Shown here one piece after another: positions 9,109-18,189 of a stretch of 64,000 nt of DNA. Made by a program: the position numbers and the translations under genes. Position 1 is the stretch's first letter, and each line of letters begins with the position of its first letter. The notes beneath the pieces are model-generated. The model had not been told where the DNA came from and did no database searches. It saw only the letters and a program-made list of their open reading frames with translations. The DNA is from CAIQPV01 sp963719855 (GTDB lineage Bacteria; Pseudomonadota; Gammaproteobacteria; Burkholderiales; Gallionellaceae), in the NCBI GenBank assembly GCA_963719855.1, contig CAVRDK010000004.1, forward strand, positions 186,001 to 250,000, read 5' to 3'.

Positions 9109-9148
9109 TGGACAATTATGGTTGTCACTGGACAATTAAGCTTGTCAC
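9109..9148 (-). promoter_or_regulatory. Tandem palindromic operator array upstream of ssb
   Basis: Two abutting 20-bp repeats (9109-9128, 9129-9148) differ at two positions. Each contains a GACAA-N6-TTGTC dyad, and the central TTGTC-ACTG-GACAA is also a dyad, giving four evenly arranged half-sites about 25-60 bp before the ssb start. The sequence is not the gammaproteobacterial LexA box (CTG-N10-CAG). A dimeric repressor binding cooperatively is the simplest reading. Confidence 0.55.
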
Positions 9149-9674
9149 TACGCATCTATATAATTCAACTAGTTAAAAAATGTCTTCACTTTTTTACCCT
9201 CAAATTGGATAAAACCAATCTTTTTGGCAAATTATTAAAGACGTGTTTTTTGCCACTGCCCTGATTCAAACCTTCGAATCAAAGACCACATGGCGCGATT
9301 ATACTTTCGATTAATCACTGTTTCATACCTATTTGCACAACTCATTTGTAGCAATTCCCATTGATTGAGCACAAATTTTCGTTTATGCGTGTTGGTTACG
9401 TCCACCTAAAAAGGGTACACCAGATTAAGCGATACCCAAGCAGGCGTCAGTCCCAATAGGCAGTCTGTTTTGACGGAACGATCTACTAGCGAAGTGTTGC
9501 AGGTTATCTGGAACTTATGCCCACGGTCAGCGCTGCATTGCATGTCGAGCTAAAGCCCGGCCTACAAGGGTTTGCACATAAGCATTACCAAGAGCGAAGC
9601 ACTACACCAGCCCTCCCCATGCCAATGGGAAGGGACAGTAGAGTTAACGGATTATCTGGATTTAACCCGCAGGA
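9149..9674. other. Non-coding stretch between ssb and flhA
   Basis: About 525 bp without a supported gene. An imperfect GC hairpin (CCCTCCCC at 9611-9618 with GGGAAGGG at 9627-9634) lies about 40 bp past the flhA stop and could be its transcription end, but no T-run follows on the minus strand. Nothing else recognisable was seen. Confidence 0.45.
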
Positions 9675-11759
9675 TTATGCATGTCCCCCGACAATGGAAG
9701 TGACCCTCACCGCCTTGAAGCCGGGCACTTCATCATGCGAGATAACCTTAAGTTGCGGTAGCGCACGCTTCAGGAAGCGCGACAGCAAGTCGCGGAGTTG
9801 TCCCGGCACCAATAGCACTGTGGGCAAGCCCAGTTGTTCCTGTGCCTGCGTCGCGTTGCGTGCATGGCGCAACAGGGTGTCGGCCAGCCCAGGCTCGATG
9901 GATCGATTGCTGCCGCCTGCCTGCATCGCCTGCATCAGGACATATTCCAGATCCTTGTCCATGCCGATGACCTGCAATTCCTGTGCCGCCGGGTAATACT
10001 GCTGCACGATAGCCGGCCCCAGCGCCGTACGCACCAAGGAGGTGAGCTGGTAGGGGTCTTGGCTCTGTGGGCCATACTCCGCCAACGTTTCCAGAATCGT
10101 GCGCATGTCGCGGATATGCATACCTTCGTCGAGCAAGTTATGCAACACCTTCTGCACCGTGGTCAGCGGCAGTACCTTCGGTATCAGGTCCTCGGTCAGC
10201 TTGGGTGCAAGCTTGGCGATATGATCCAGCAACTGTTGCAACTCTTGGCGGCCCAGCAGTTCCGCAGCATGGGTATGGATGAGATGGCTCAGGTGTGTGG
10301 CAATAACTGTGCTGGTATCTACCACGGTGTAACCCATCGCCTGTGCTTGCTCGCGCGTCGCCGCATCCACCCAGACGGCAGGCAAACCGAACGCCGGATC
10401 AGTCGTCGGTGCGCCGGGCAAGATGCCGCTGGCAGTGCCGGGATTGATCGCCAGATGCATATTGGGGAAAGCTTCGCCTGCGCCAATTTCCGCCCCATTC
10501 AGGGTGATGCGGTAAGCATTTGGACGCAAGTCAAGGTTATCGCGGATATGGATCGGCGGCGGCAGAAAGCCAATGTCCTGAGTGAATTTCTTGCGTATGC
10601 CCTTGATTCGCCGCAGCAGGTCTCCATCCTGCGCCTTGTCCACCAGCGAGATCAGACGGTAGCCGACTTCCATGCCCAGCACATCCACCTGCGCAACATC
10701 TTCCCAACTGGCTTCCGGAGCCTCCATTGTTATTGGCGCAATCACACTCTCGCCCAACGGCGTCTCTGCTGCCTTTTTGGCTTTGTGCATGATGAAATAG
10801 GTCAGGGCGGACAGCGCGCCAGCCAGCAACAAGAAAGCGAAGTGAGGCATACCGGGAATCATCCCCATCATACCAATAATACCTGCGGTCAACATAAGCA
10901 CTTGCGGCTTGTCGAATAATTGCCCCACCAGTTGCTGACCGATATTTTCTTCGGTAGAAACGCGGCTCACTACCAAGCCGGCGGCGGTGGAAATCACCAA
11001 GGCCGGAATTTGCGCGACCAAGCCATCACCGATGGCCAGCAAAGTGTAGTTTTGCGCGGCAGCGGCAAGATCCATATTGTGCTGCATCACCCCCACGATC
11101 AGGCCGCCGACCACGTTGATCAGCATGATCATAATTCCGGCCACCGCGTCGCCGCGCACGAACTTGCTGGCACCGTCCATGGAGCCGTAGAAATCTGCTT
11201 CCTGCGCAATATCGGCACGGCGTTTGCGCGCCACATCCTCACCGATCAGGCCGGCGTTGAGGTCGGCGTCGATCGCCATCTGTTTGCCGGGCATCGCGTC
11301 CAAGGTAAAGCGTGCACCCACTTCTGCAATACGTCCCGCACCCTTGGTAATCACCACGAAGTTGATCACGACCAGAATTGCGAAAACTACAATACCAACG
11401 GCGTAATTGCCGCCCACCAGAAAATGGCCGAATGATTCGATAACTTTACCTGCTGCAGCCGTACCGGTATGACCTTGCATCAAAACCACGCGGGTGGAAG
11501 CCACGTTGAGCGACAGCCGCAACAAGGTCGTAATCAGCAACACCGTAGGGAACACGGAAAAATCCAGAGTCTTGGTGGTGTTCATACTCACCAGCAGCAC
11601 CATGACGGCAAGCGCGATATTGAAAGTGAACAAGATATCGAGCAGCATGGGCGGCAGCGGCAGCACCATCATCGCCAATATCATTACGATCAACACTGGC
11701 CCTGCCAGTGTGCGCAAGCCAGCGCGCTTGATTAAATCTTGTATGGTCAGTAGGTTCAT
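9675..11759 (-). CDS. flhA: Flagellar export gate protein FlhA
   Basis: 694 residues, normal for FlhA. The N-terminal half has about eight membrane helices (GPVLIVMILAMMVLPLPPML; FNIALAVMVLLVSM) and the FHIPEP-family loop ARFTLDAMPGKQMAIDADLN. The C-terminal cytoplasmic half (from about residue 360) forms the chaperone-docking ring. FlhA assembles into a nonamer in the basal body that uses proton motive force to drive export of flagellar subunits. It starts 23 bp after the flhB stop and is co-transcribed with it. It is the last gene of the flagellar/chemotaxis block on this strand. Confidence 0.98.
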   Translation of the reverse strand: MNLLTIQDLIKRAGLRTLAGPVLIVMILAMMVLPLPPMLLDILFTFNIALAVMVLLVSMNTTKTLDFSVFPTVLLITTLLRLSLNVASTRVVLMQGHTGTAAAGKVIESFGHFLVGGNYAVGIVVFAILVVINFVVITKGAGRIAEVGARFTLDAMPGKQMAIDADLNAGLIGEDVARKRRADIAQEADFYGSMDGASKFVRGDAVAGIMIMLINVVGGLIVGVMQHNMDLAAAAQNYTLLAIGDGLVAQIPALVISTAAGLVVSRVSTEENIGQQLVGQLFDKPQVLMLTAGIIGMMGMIPGMPHFAFLLLAGALSALTYFIMHKAKKAAETPLGESVIAPITMEAPEASWEDVAQVDVLGMEVGYRLISLVDKAQDGDLLRRIKGIRKKFTQDIGFLPPPIHIRDNLDLRPNAYRITLNGAEIGAGEAFPNMHLAINPGTASGILPGAPTTDPAFGLPAVWVDAATREQAQAMGYTVVDTSTVIATHLSHLIHTHAAELLGRQELQQLLDHIAKLAPKLTEDLIPKVLPLTTVQKVLHNLLDEGMHIRDMRTILETLAEYGPQSQDPYQLTSLVRTALGPAIVQQYYPAAQELQVIGMDKDLEYVLMQAMQAGGSNRSIEPGLADTLLRHARNATQAQEQLGLPTVLLVPGQLRDLLSRFLKRALPQLKVISHDEVPGFKAVRVTSIVGGHA

Positions 11760-11782
11760 GATGTTCTTCTTTCTCTAAAAAT

Positions 11783-12934
11783 CTAATCTTCTTCAGAATC
11801 TTGCGATGCAGGATCAAGCTGCGGCGGCACCGGCAAGTCGCGCGGTTCTTCCGGCCTTGCACCGACGCCTTGGCGGTAATGACGCAATTGGTAGACATAA
11901 GCCAGCACTTCTGCCACAGCGGTGTATAACGCTTCGGGTATGGCCTGCCCCAGTTCGGTATGCTTATGCAAAGCACGCGCCAACGGCGGCGCTTCGAGGA
12001 TAGGCACATTATTAGCGATGGCGATTTCTTTGATCTTTGCCGCAAGGAAATGTGAACCCTTGGCCACCACGATAGGTGCGCTCATGCCGTTTTCGCTGTA
12101 TTTCAGGGCCACGGAATAGTGCGTCGGGTTGGTTACCACCACATCGGCCGTCGGGATTTCCGCCATCATGCGGCGGCGTGCCAGTTCACGCTGCATATGA
12201 CGGATGCGTCCCTTGACCTGCGGATCGCCCTCGGATTCCTTGGCTTCCTGGCGCACTTCTTCCTTGGTCATCTTCAGTTGCTTGTTGTGCTCCCACAACT
12301 GGAACGGCACATCCACCGCCACAATCAGCAACATACCGCCCATAATGGACGCGAAGGTCATCCACATCAGATATCCCAAATGCGGTATCGCAGCCACTAC
12401 AGGCTGCGACATAAGCATCAGTACTGCGTCTTTGTTGTGCCAGATCGCCCATGCGCCAACACCTCCCACGATTATCGACTTGCCGATGGCCTTGGCCAAT
12501 TCAATAAGGCCGTGGGTTGCGAACATACGGCTCAGGCCGGTGATCGGATTAAGTTTCGAGAAATTGGGTTGTAGCGGCTTCATGCTGAACAGCCAGCCGT
12601 TAAGTAATAAAGGGGAGAGAGCGGCAGTAGCTAATAGCAGCAGCAACAAGGGCAAGAAGGTCAACAGTGCTTCCGAGGACAAAGCGTACAAACGCGGCAA
12701 CAGCAGCTCGGGATGAAAAGCCAATTCGGTATCAAGGGTAAGCCCATCGCGGAGCAGCTTGGTCAGATGCCCGGTCAGCGATGAACCCATCACCCACAAC
12801 CCGCCACCCCCCGCCATCAGCACGGCGAAAGTAGATAACTCACGCGAACGCGCAACCTGGCCTTCCTCGCGCGCCTGTTCCAGGCGCCGCAGTGAGGGCT
12901 GTTCCGTTTTTTCGAGATCGCTATCTTCTGCCAT
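11783..12934 (-). CDS. flhB: Flagellar export switch protein FlhB
   Basis: 383 residues. The N-terminus DSDLEKTEQPSLRRLEQARE is a typical FlhB/YscU opening, followed by four membrane helices and a cytoplasmic domain with the autocleavage motif NPTH in VVVTNPTHYSVALKY. Self-cleavage between N and P switches export specificity from rod/hook to filament subunits. A proline-rich tail extends past the conserved domain. The start is supported by GGAG seven bases upstream. It lies directly upstream of flhA, and about 90 bp after the HsbR-like gene. Confidence 0.98.
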   Translation of the reverse strand: MAEDSDLEKTEQPSLRRLEQAREEGQVARSRELSTFAVLMAGGGGLWVMGSSLTGHLTKLLRDGLTLDTELAFHPELLLPRLYALSSEALLTFLPLLLLLLATAALSPLLLNGWLFSMKPLQPNFSKLNPITGLSRMFATHGLIELAKAIGKSIIVGGVGAWAIWHNKDAVLMLMSQPVVAAIPHLGYLMWMTFASIMGGMLLIVAVDVPFQLWEHNKQLKMTKEEVRQEAKESEGDPQVKGRIRHMQRELARRRMMAEIPTADVVVTNPTHYSVALKYSENGMSAPIVVAKGSHFLAAKIKEIAIANNVPILEAPPLARALHKHTELGQAIPEALYTAVAEVLAYVYQLRHYRQGVGARPEEPRDLPVPPQLDPASQDSEED

Positions 12935-13027
12935 GACTTACTCCATTGGGTCATGGCAATTATCAACTTTTAGCGTGAAAACAATGCGGTGAATAGGGCG
13001 GGATTTACGGCGTATTTCGCAGCAGGT

Positions 13028-14860
13028 TCACAAGGCGGCGGGGTTGCACCCCCCTTTAGAAATGGGGACGGCGCATTGTTCGGGACTGCGCAATGGTATG
13101 CATATCTGCGATTCCCTGCCATTGTCGGAATAGTATAGCTGACCGCTCATGCTTTTCACTAGAGCAATGCCACGGCCATGACGACGCAAATTGGCATCCC
13201 GTGTAGCAGTCTGCAACGCGAGGAAGTCAAAACCTTCACCACTATCTGTGACAGCAATTTTGAGGCAAGGCCCATGCGCCATGGAAATTTTCGACAGCTT
13301 TATCTTGATCTCGCCCTGCTCCAGACGGTTCAGGCGTGCGGCTCGTTCCTCGAAGTAGCGGTCCATGCCCAGCGGATCATTTTTCAGGACGGAATCCAGC
13401 TTGAGCAAACCATGATCGAGCGCATTATTGAACAGTTCCGACAACACCAGAAAAAGTTTACCGGACACCTCTTGCACCCCTTCATGCTCAATCTGGTTCA
13501 CCACATGCAGCAGCATCGGCACAATGTCAGTCTGCCGCAACTGCGGCGCGGTCAATACTATGTCGAATTGCCATTCAGCCTTCGCCACATGCTCGCACCG
13601 TTCCCGCACTGTGATGTCTTTTAATGCATGGATTTCAATATGCTTTGATATCGGCTGCACCGGGATGGTGCTATCCTGCTCCGAATCTTCAGCCGGACAA
13701 TTCACCAAGATCAGCGCTATATCGTCATGCGCTTGCTTGCCCGCAAGTTGCTGCTCCAGCATCCTGACCATGCTCGGCAAGCGCTCCGCCATATTTTCGA
13801 TGTGCGCCGCCTGTAGCAGGTGCGACATGCCGATCTCCATGCTGCCCGCATCGGCGCTATCCACCGCGCCGTCCGAACACAATAAAATCTGGCAGCGACG
13901 ATTGCCATAGTGATAATGCACTACTTCGTCATCGAATTTATCCGGGTCAAGGACACCCAAGGGCAAATGCATGGAGTCGAACTGGCTGACAACCGCACCG
14001 TTCTGATCAAGCAATATGGCAGGCGGGCAACCGCCATTCCAAACGCTCACCCGGCCATTCTCCGTATTCAGCGCAATCATCACCGCAGCGACAAAGCGAT
14101 TAGCCGGCAGGTACTCCCTTATCTTGCGGTTGATTTCCGCCGCAAGCGCGCCAATGCTATAGCCTTTTGCAACCATGGCATGAAACGATTGCAACACCGG
14201 CATCACGGCCAGCGCCGCTGTGAGTCCGTGGCCTGTGCTGTCCGCCAGCATGGCATACAAGTGGCCTGCCGGGGTACGCGCCACTGCAATCAGGTCGCCG
14301 CTGAAGACCTCAGCAGCTTGCAGGTGGAATTGCACCAGAGGATCATTAATCTTATCCAACGCCAACAGTCTGCCCATGAATTCCTGGGCGGCATTCCGTT
14401 CTTCCTCATTTCTTACCTGATAGTCGAGCAGTAACTGGCTTTGCTCCTCCATCCGTCTGAATAGCAGCAAGTGCTGGTGTAACGCATTGATTTTTGCATC
14501 CAGCATCTTGTAGTTGATGGGCTTGAGCAAATAGTCATCGCCGCCTGCTTCAATGCCGCACACAATGTCATCTTCATAGCCCAGCGCGGTTATGAAGATG
14601 ATGGGAATCCAATCATCCTGCGCAATACGGCGCATTTCACGTACCGCATCGTAACCACCCATACCCGGCATGACGACATCCATCAATACCATATCCGGCA
14701 TGTGTTGCCGGAACATGTTCAACGCCGTCTCACCGCTACTAGCTTGCACAACCTCATGCCCCATTTGAGCCAGCATGGCAGCCATTACAGCCAGATCGGT
14801 GCGAGAATCATCGACTAGCAGAATATTCAAAGCTGCTTTCGTGGACGACATGTTAGTCAT
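13028..14860 (-). CDS. Response regulator - PP2C phosphatase - anti-sigma-type kinase fusion (HsbR-like)
   Basis: 610 residues from the ATG at 14860 (13 bp after the STAS stop; the frame could be extended). Domains: a receiver at about 10-125 with the acceptor Asp near residue 61 (VLMDVVMPG); a SpoIIE/PP2C phosphatase with VFSGDL, LADSTGHG, CSDGAVDSA and HDDIALI; and a C-terminal GHKL ATPase of RsbW type (FNNALDHGLL, VTDSGEGFD, GRGIALV). This three-part layout matches HsbR of Pseudomonas, which controls the phosphorylation of the STAS protein HsbA and so the anti-sigma factor FlgM. The adjacent STAS gene and the flagellar setting support the same role here. Gene identity is inferred from architecture. 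Confidence 0.9.
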   Translation of the reverse strand: MTNMSSTKAALNILLVDDSRTDLAVMAAMLAQMGHEVVQASSGETALNMFRQHMPDMVLMDVVMPGMGGYDAVREMRRIAQDDWIPIIFITALGYEDDIVCGIEAGGDDYLLKPINYKMLDAKINALHQHLLLFRRMEEQSQLLLDYQVRNEEERNAAQEFMGRLLALDKINDPLVQFHLQAAEVFSGDLIAVARTPAGHLYAMLADSTGHGLTAALAVMPVLQSFHAMVAKGYSIGALAAEINRKIREYLPANRFVAAVMIALNTENGRVSVWNGGCPPAILLDQNGAVVSQFDSMHLPLGVLDPDKFDDEVVHYHYGNRRCQILLCSDGAVDSADAGSMEIGMSHLLQAAHIENMAERLPSMVRMLEQQLAGKQAHDDIALILVNCPAEDSEQDSTIPVQPISKHIEIHALKDITVRERCEHVAKAEWQFDIVLTAPQLRQTDIVPMLLHVVNQIEHEGVQEVSGKLFLVLSELFNNALDHGLLKLDSVLKNDPLGMDRYFEERAARLNRLEQGEIKIKLSKISMAHGPCLKIAVTDSGEGFDFLALQTATRDANLRRHGRGIALVKSMSGQLYYSDNGRESQICIPLRSPEQCAVPISKGGCNPAAL

Positions 14861-14873
14861 GGAAGCTACCCAC

Positions 14874-15179
14874 TCAACGAACGGTGAATAGTTTTCCGAA
14901 GTTGGCAATATCGAGAATTTGCGACACAGTAGAATTTGCCCGGCTTAGCACAACTTCTTTACCTTCTGCTTGCGCGCGTTCATGCAACAGCAGCAACATG
15001 CCCAGCGCCGAGCTATCCATATAGACCACATCAGCAAGGTTAATCTCCAGACTGGTAATATCCTTTTGTTGCAACAGCGGATCGTAGGCTTCCTTGAAAG
15101 AACGGTGTGCGCTAAAATCGAACCGTCCATTCATGCTTATGGTCGCAACCGACCCGGCTGTCGTTACCTTGATGTCCAT
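14874..15179 (-). CDS. STAS-domain anti-anti-sigma factor (HsbA-like)
   Basis: 101 residues, a single STAS domain. It contains the phosphorylation-site segment VVYMDSSALGMLLLLH; the first serine (about S56) is the usual target of an RsbW-type kinase. Such proteins bind and sequester an anti-sigma partner when unphosphorylated. Its gene sits immediately upstream of the phosphatase/kinase fusion and downstream of cheB, so it is the natural substrate of that fusion. The likely output is flagellar sigma-28 control through FlgM, as known for Pseudomonas HsbA; no flgM is in this window. Confidence 0.93.
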   Translation of the reverse strand: MDIKVTTAGSVATISMNGRFDFSAHRSFKEAYDPLLQQKDITSLEINLADVVYMDSSALGMLLLLHERAQAEGKEVVLSRANSTVSQILDIANFGKLFTVR

Positions 15180-15216
15180 ATTTCTCTCCTGTCTGAGTAT
15201 CCCGTATTTATTATGT

Positions 15217-16302
15217 TCACACCCTGTTGCCCATACCCCCGCTTTGCACCAATCTGTTCAGCACCCGTTGTGTCATTTCTTGTATCGGCACAACCTCGTC
15301 CACCGCACCGACCGCGATAGCCTCGCGCGGCATGCCGAACACCACACAACTCGCCTCATCTTGAGCCAGATTGTACGCCCCGGCCTGGCGCATCTCCAGC
15401 ATACCGATGGCGCCATCCTTGCCCATGCCAGTCAGCATTACGCCGATGGCGTTCTTGCCCGCATACTGTGCCACGGAGCGAAACAGCACTTCCACCGAAG
15501 GTCGGTGATGGTTGACAGGGGCGGCCTGGCTAAGCTCAGTCATGTAATTGGCCCCGCTACGTTTGAGCAACAAATGCGAATGCCCTGGAGCGATATAGGC
15601 ATGACCTGGCAACACGCGTTCGTTGCCCTCTGACTCTACTACCTTGATCTTGCACAGACCATCCAGGCGATTGGCGAAAGATTTGGTGAATGCCTGTGGC
15701 ATATGCTGCGCAATCAGGATGCCCGGCGCATCAGCTGGCATCCTGATGAGCAATTCCTTGATCGCTTCGGTGCCGCCGGTAGATGAGCCGACCACAATAA
15801 CCTTCTCGGTAGTGGAAATGCGATTGCCCAATGACGGCAACGCCACGAGTGCCGAGTGAGTTTCCTGGCTACGGGGGCGAATTTTCGTGCCATAGGCAAC
15901 CCGGATTTTTTGTGCGATCTCGTCGGCATATTCTTGTATGCCTTCGACAATACCCAGCTTGGGCTTGGGCAGGAAATCGACTGCCCCCAATTCCAGGGCG
16001 CGTAACGCGGCATCCGAGCCGCGCTCGGTCAAACTGGAAATCATCAGCACCGGCATCGGGCGCAAGCGCATCAGTTTTTCCAGAAAGGTCAGCCCGTCCA
16101 TCTCAGGCATTTCCACGTCCAACGTCAACACGTCTGGATTAAGCGTCTTGATCATCTCCCGTGCCTGCAACGGGTTCGCTGCCGCGCCTATTGCCTCCAT
16201 GTCCGGGAAGCTATTGATAACTTCTTTGAGGACGCTACGGATCAGTGCCGAATCGTCAATGATCAGCACCTTGATTTTGCGTTCTGGGACAGTATTATTC
16301 AT
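15217..16302 (-). CDS. cheB: Chemotaxis methylesterase/deamidase CheB
   Basis: 361 residues. The N-terminal receiver has DDSALIRSVLKE and the acceptor Asp near residue 62 (LTLDVEMPEMDG). The C-terminal methylesterase has the catalytic serine region VGSSTGGTEAIKELL, the histidine in LIAQHMPQAF and the Asp-bearing GVMLTGMGKDGAIGM. CheB removes methyl groups from chemoreceptors when phosphorylated by CheA. It lies downstream of cheR and cheD, separated from cheD by a 280-bp gap carrying inverted repeats. Confidence 0.97.
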   Translation of the reverse strand: MNNTVPERKIKVLIIDDSALIRSVLKEVINSFPDMEAIGAAANPLQAREMIKTLNPDVLTLDVEMPEMDGLTFLEKLMRLRPMPVLMISSLTERGSDAALRALELGAVDFLPKPKLGIVEGIQEYADEIAQKIRVAYGTKIRPRSQETHSALVALPSLGNRISTTEKVIVVGSSTGGTEAIKELLIRMPADAPGILIAQHMPQAFTKSFANRLDGLCKIKVVESEGNERVLPGHAYIAPGHSHLLLKRSGANYMTELSQAAPVNHHRPSVEVLFRSVAQYAGKNAIGVMLTGMGKDGAIGMLEMRQAGAYNLAQDEASCVVFGMPREAIAVGAVDEVVPIQEMTQRVLNRLVQSGGMGNRV

Positions 16303-16403
16303 TTACAGATACCTTATACAATTTCACACCATTCCAAAGCCGCGATTAAACCCACAAATGGCTGCTTGCAAAACAATTCAACCTAAAAACCGCAGATGCA
16401 AGC

Positions 16404-16499
16404 CACAGAGTTCACAGAGAACACAGAGAAAAGCGGGTTCTGCGTATTTTCCCCAATCGGCAACCGATTGTTTCTTCTCTGTGGGCTCTGTGTTCTCTG
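16404..16499. repeat. Long imperfect inverted repeat (CACAGAG family)
   Basis: The left arm (16404-16430) and right arm (16475-16499) are built from CACAGAGA words and pair imperfectly. Inside, CAATCGG-CAA-CCGATTG (16454-16470) is a perfect hairpin. It fills the cheD-cheB gap, so it would form a large structure in the mRNA. It is one of several unrelated inverted-repeat families in this block. Confidence 0.75.
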
Positions 16500-16502
16500 A
16501 TA

Positions 16503-16557
16503 TAACCACTAGCCATTCGACTAAGCTGCTAAAAGACACCAGCCAAGTCGATGGTTA
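16503..16557. repeat. Hairpin repeat (TAGCCATTCGACTA family, copy 1)
   Basis: The arm ACTAGCCATTCGACTAAGCTG pairs imperfectly with CAGCCAAGTCGATGGTT. Diverged copies with the same design lie at 21055-21110 and 24743-24798. It follows the cheD stop and may act as an mRNA stabiliser or weak terminator; it lacks a clear T-run. Confidence 0.65.
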
Positions 16558-16581
16558 TGTGGCTAATTGATTTTCCGAAAA

Positions 16582-17208
16582 TTAAAACAACTCCACATCG
16601 CCCTGCATGTTGGCCATCTTGAGGCGTGAGCTATAAGCCTGTTCGCGCTCAATAATGGTGTCGTTATGCACTCCGCGCAACTGTTTCACCAGCACTTGGC
16701 TGCTGCGCGGAAAGTAATAAACCTTGCGCGGATAAATATCAAGCAAATCCTGAGCCACTAATGCGATATTTTCCGTGCGCAGATAGTTGGTTACAAAAGT
16801 AGCATTGGCCTGTCCTACGTTGTTCACGGTAAAACCGCGCAGTACGTTACCACCGCCGAACACCTTGGCCTCCAGGTTGCTGCGTTTGGCACCCATTTTG
16901 AACAATTCGTTGATCATTATTTCCATGGCGTAAGTGCCGTAACGCGCCGACGAACTCAATATGTCGCTACTGTCGCGCCTATCATCCGGCAGCATGAAAT
17001 GGTTCATCCCACCTATGTTAAGCGTCCTGTCATATACGCACGCCGCGACACACGATCCAAGCACTGTAACTAGCGCCATGTCCCGCGCCGTCACATAATA
17101 TTCACCCGGTTTTATCTTGACCGCCTCAATTTCAAAGTTCCTGTCAAAGTACAGATTCGGTGATAGAACCTCTTCGTAATCTTTTTCCGTGTGCATAGCC
17201 CGATCCAC
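16582..17208 (-). CDS. cheD: Chemoreceptor glutamine deamidase CheD
   Basis: 208 residues. The family core is intact: ALVTVLGSCVAACVYD holds the catalytic cysteine, GGMNHFMLP the histidine, and AKVFGGGNV follows. CheD deamidates receptor glutamines and in some bacteria interacts with the phosphatase CheC. The gene begins 4 bp past the cheR stop, which means tight coupling; an ATG at 17196 is an alternative start. The C-terminus is QGDVELF, an acidic-LF tail that resembles the ends of the MCP-like protein at 29651 and of the small protein at 27919. Confidence 0.95.
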   Translation of the reverse strand: MDRAMHTEKDYEEVLSPNLYFDRNFEIEAVKIKPGEYYVTARDMALVTVLGSCVAACVYDRTLNIGGMNHFMLPDDRRDSSDILSSSARYGTYAMEIMINELFKMGAKRSNLEAKVFGGGNVLRGFTVNNVGQANATFVTNYLRTENIALVAQDLLDIYPRKVYYFPRSSQVLVKQLRGVHNDTIIEREQAYSSRLKMANMQGDVELF

Positions 17209-17212
17209 GCGC

Positions 17213-18094
17213 TTAAGGCTTTCCGGTTCCGCGTTGCACTTTAACTTTTTGCGCCAGTTCGTACACCGTCTTGCTGCGCAGCTTGAAGTATGCCTCCGCG
17301 TGATAAAAACTTTCCGAATGTCCGGCGAACATCAAACCGTCGTTGCGCAACAGGGGTACGAATTTTTTTAAAATCTCAAGTTGTGTAGGCTTGTCGAAAT
17401 AGATCATCACATTGCGGCAGAAAATAACATCCAGAGGCGAGCGGAGCGGCCAACTATTATCCAGCAGGTTCAGTTGGCGGAAGGTAATCATGTCGCGCAA
17501 CTCTTTGCGCACTCTGACATAGCCTTCCTGACTGCCCGTGCCGCGCTGGAAGAACCGCTTGACCATATCCGGGGCCATCTTCTCCACACGCGCCTCCGGA
17601 TAAATACCCGCTTGGGCGGTTTCCAGCACGTTGGAATCAATATCGGTTGCGATAATAGTCACCGGCGGCGTAAAGCTGCCAAAAGCATCCACAGCAGTCA
17701 TCGCGATGGAATAAGGCTCTTCCCCGGTGGATGCGGCAGAGCACCAGATTGCGAAAGGCTCTTGGCCTTTATGTTTGCGCATGTGCTCAGCGAGGAGGGG
17801 AAAATGGTGTTGCTCGCGAAAGAATGAAGTCAGGTTGGTGGTCAACGCATTGGTGAATGCCTCCCACTCCGCTTCATCGTCGTGTTCCAGCAAATTAAGG
17901 TATTCCTCGAAGTGACGGATGCCGGTGGCGCGCAAGCGTCGCGACAGGCGGCTATACACCAACTCCTGTTTGGTCTCGCTGAGGGCAATCCCGGCGTGGT
18001 TATAAATAAGCTTCTGCACCCGCTTGAAATCATGCGCAGTGAACTTAAATTCCCGCCCGTTCTTGTCTCTGAAATTATCTTCTTCGTTTGTCAT
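17213..18094 (-). CDS. cheR: Chemoreceptor methyltransferase CheR
   Basis: 293 residues from the ATG at 18094 (MTNEEDNFRDKNGREFKFTA); an in-frame extension to 18124 runs into repeat DNA and is less likely. An N-terminal helical domain (about 15-75) is followed by the SAM-binding domain with IWCSAASTGEEPYSIAM, IIATDIDSNVLETAQ and DVIFCRNVMIYFD. CheR methylates glutamates in receptor signalling helices for adaptation. The nearby receptors end in EWKEF, a W-x-x-F tail that can tether CheR. The genes cheR-cheD are coupled. Confidence 0.97.
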   Translation of the reverse strand: MTNEEDNFRDKNGREFKFTAHDFKRVQKLIYNHAGIALSETKQELVYSRLSRRLRATGIRHFEEYLNLLEHDDEAEWEAFTNALTTNLTSFFREQHHFPLLAEHMRKHKGQEPFAIWCSAASTGEEPYSIAMTAVDAFGSFTPPVTIIATDIDSNVLETAQAGIYPEARVEKMAPDMVKRFFQRGTGSQEGYVRVRKELRDMITFRQLNLLDNSWPLRSPLDVIFCRNVMIYFDKPTQLEILKKFVPLLRNDGLMFAGHSESFYHAEAYFKLRSKTVYELAQKVKVQRGTGKP

Positions 18095-18100
18095 GATGAA

Positions 18101-18184
18101 CAAGGAACGAGGTTCCAGGCGCAAAGTACAAGGTGCAAGATGAATGTTCTTCCTTGCCCTTAGTGCCTTGAACCTTGCACCTTA
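18101..18184. repeat. Inverted repeat (AAGGTGCAAGG family)
   Basis: ACAAGGTGCAAG near 18128-18139 pairs with CTTGCACCTT near 18174-18183, and outer CAAGGAAC/CCTTG words extend the stem. It occupies the gap between the MCP copy and cheR. Related copies lie at 27380-27475 and 50896-50974. Confidence 0.7.
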
Positions 18185-18189
18185 GTTTC

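Noticed and set aside
9611..9634. GC hairpin after flhA as an intrinsic terminator
   Set aside because: The stem has a mismatch and no T-run on the flhA strand.
9834..10919. 361-codon plus-strand frame opposite flhA
   Set aside because: It lies entirely within flhA on the other strand, with His/Gln/Arg-rich antisense composition.
11446..12045. 199-codon minus-strand frame overlapping flhA and flhB
   Set aside because: It spans the end of flhB and the start of flhA in another frame; a translation shadow.
16404..16499. CACAGAGA words as a CRISPR array
   Set aside because: The words form an inverted repeat with no regular spacers.
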